Origin: Clostridia bacterium
GTDB lineage: Bacteria; Bacillota; DSM-521; Neomoorellales; Neomoorellaceae
Reading direction: 5' to 3'
DNA length: 7,039 bases
Assembly (NCBI GenBank): GCA_030445875.1
Contig: JASUSX010000116.1
Location: forward strand, 1 to 7,039
Shown here piece after piece: positions 6,809 through 7,039 of this stretch. The translations under genes were made by a program, and so were the position numbers. The notes under the pieces were generated by a model. That model was not told where the DNA came from. It was given only the letters and a program-made list of their open reading frames with translations, and made no database searches. Each line of letters begins with the position of its first letter. Position 1 is the stretch's first letter.

Positions 6809-6898
6809 GGAGAGGTGCATGGCTTCCTGGGGCCGAATGGCACCGGTAAAACCACGACCATCCGCATCCTGCTCGGCCTGCTCAGGGCCGACGCCGGC
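6809..6898 (+). pseudogene. ABC-transporter ATPase remnant (Walker A region only)
   Basis: In frame, about 30 codons read as the canonical start of an ABC ATPase core: [11 protein letters not shown], the Walker A GPNGTGKT (6830-6853), [10 protein letters not shown], then RADAG. In intact family members this segment follows ~25-30 N-terminal residues and precedes ~200 more with the Q-loop, signature LSGGQ and Walker B. None of that is here. An in-frame TAA at 6782 leaves only nine unrelated codons upstream, and after 6898 the sequence no longer resembles the family and reaches TGA at 6980. It is truncated at both ends and almost certainly non-functional. Its GFLGPNG and TTTIR context suggests an ABC-2 type drug/antibiotic exporter ATPase, but the piece is too short to be sure. 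The opposite strand falsely extends the typA frame. Confidence 0.75.
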
Positions 6899-6936
6899 AA
6901 AGCTGCACTTCATTTGACTTTCTACAGCTGGATAGA

Positions 6937-7039
6937 TCAACCAGGACTGCGGATCTCTTTAACCACAAGAGTTTCAATCTGATCGACAAGAGATTTTACT
7001 TCATCAAACCAGGGAGCAACAATATCGGCTTCAAATTTA
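6937..7039 (-). CDS. Unrecognised protein, C-terminal end (continues beyond window)
   Basis: A minus-strand frame is open from the right edge to TGA at 6939-6937, giving the last 33 residues of a protein: acidic and amphipathic, with [18 protein letters not shown] and a KEIRSPG end. I do not recognise the family. The stretch is AT-richer than the rest of the window (about 40% G+C by hand count over 6937-7039). Together with its place beside a truncated ABC gene, this fits a recently arrived gene or the transposase end of an insertion element; that is inference. It could also be a chance open frame, since only 33 codons are visible. Confidence 0.4.
   Translation of the reverse strand, partial: KFEADIVAPWFDEVKSLVDQIETLVVKEIRSPG

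Noticed and set aside
4948..6900. Longer typA reading frame starting at 6900 (56 extra N-terminal residues)
   Set aside because: The extension is the antisense of the ABC Walker A remnant and crosses the typA promoter. TypA homology and a good ribosome-binding site begin at ATG 6732.
1..7039. CRISPR arrays, tRNA or rRNA genes, riboswitches, toxin-antitoxin or phage modules
   Set aside because: Nothing with the required repeat pattern, secondary structure or protein signature was found on either strand.

Overview
The window looks like chromosomal DNA of a GC-rich, endospore-lineage Firmicute (clostridial/Moorella-like). This is an inference from protein resemblance: a Bacillus-like ATP-dependent PckA, TypA, a YkoF-type protein and an Aquifex-type aconitase, together with sigma-A-like promoters and strong Shine-Dalgarno sequences. 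I cannot confirm the species. Apart from the right-hand ~140 bases, it reads as an ordinary, densely packed core-gene region.

Layout, left to right. (1) The C-terminal ~340 residues of an aconitase (+ strand, 5' end outside the window) run to 1029 and end at a strong bidirectional intrinsic terminator. (2) Facing it on the minus strand are a small [4Fe-4S] ferredoxin-like protein with a C-terminal zinc-ribbon-like CxxC pair and, upstream of it, nth (endonuclease III). The two are 55 bp apart and may be co-transcribed. (3) Diverging from nth across 63 bp that hold a perfect 14-bp tandem repeat is a single-domain YkoF-type thiamine/HMP-binding protein (+). It is followed by a terminator-like hairpin, a very good extended -10 promoter and an OsmC-family protein (+). 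(4) A hairpin separates osmC from the convergent pckA (minus). pckA has a clear promoter with a 17-nt imperfect palindrome just upstream of it. (5) typA/bipA (minus) lies upstream of pckA. (6) Beyond the typA promoter is a both-ends-truncated remnant of an ABC-transporter ATPase (+) carrying an intact Walker A. It stops abruptly at about 6898, where an AT-richer segment begins. That segment carries the C-terminal end of an unrecognised minus-strand ORF that continues out of the window, which looks like a rearrangement or insertion junction.

The genes cover central metabolism (aconitase in the TCA branch, PckA linking oxaloacetate and PEP), DNA base-excision repair (Nth), peroxide/thiol stress (OsmC), ribosome-associated stress GTPase function (TypA) and possibly thiamine handling (YkoF-like). 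They do not form a single pathway operon; most appear to be separately transcribed. I found no convincing new multi-gene system. The items most worth a second look are the ABC-remnant junction, the tandem repeat between the divergent genes, the palindrome upstream of pckA, and a strong ribosome-binding site leading into an ORF antisense to the pckA 3' end.
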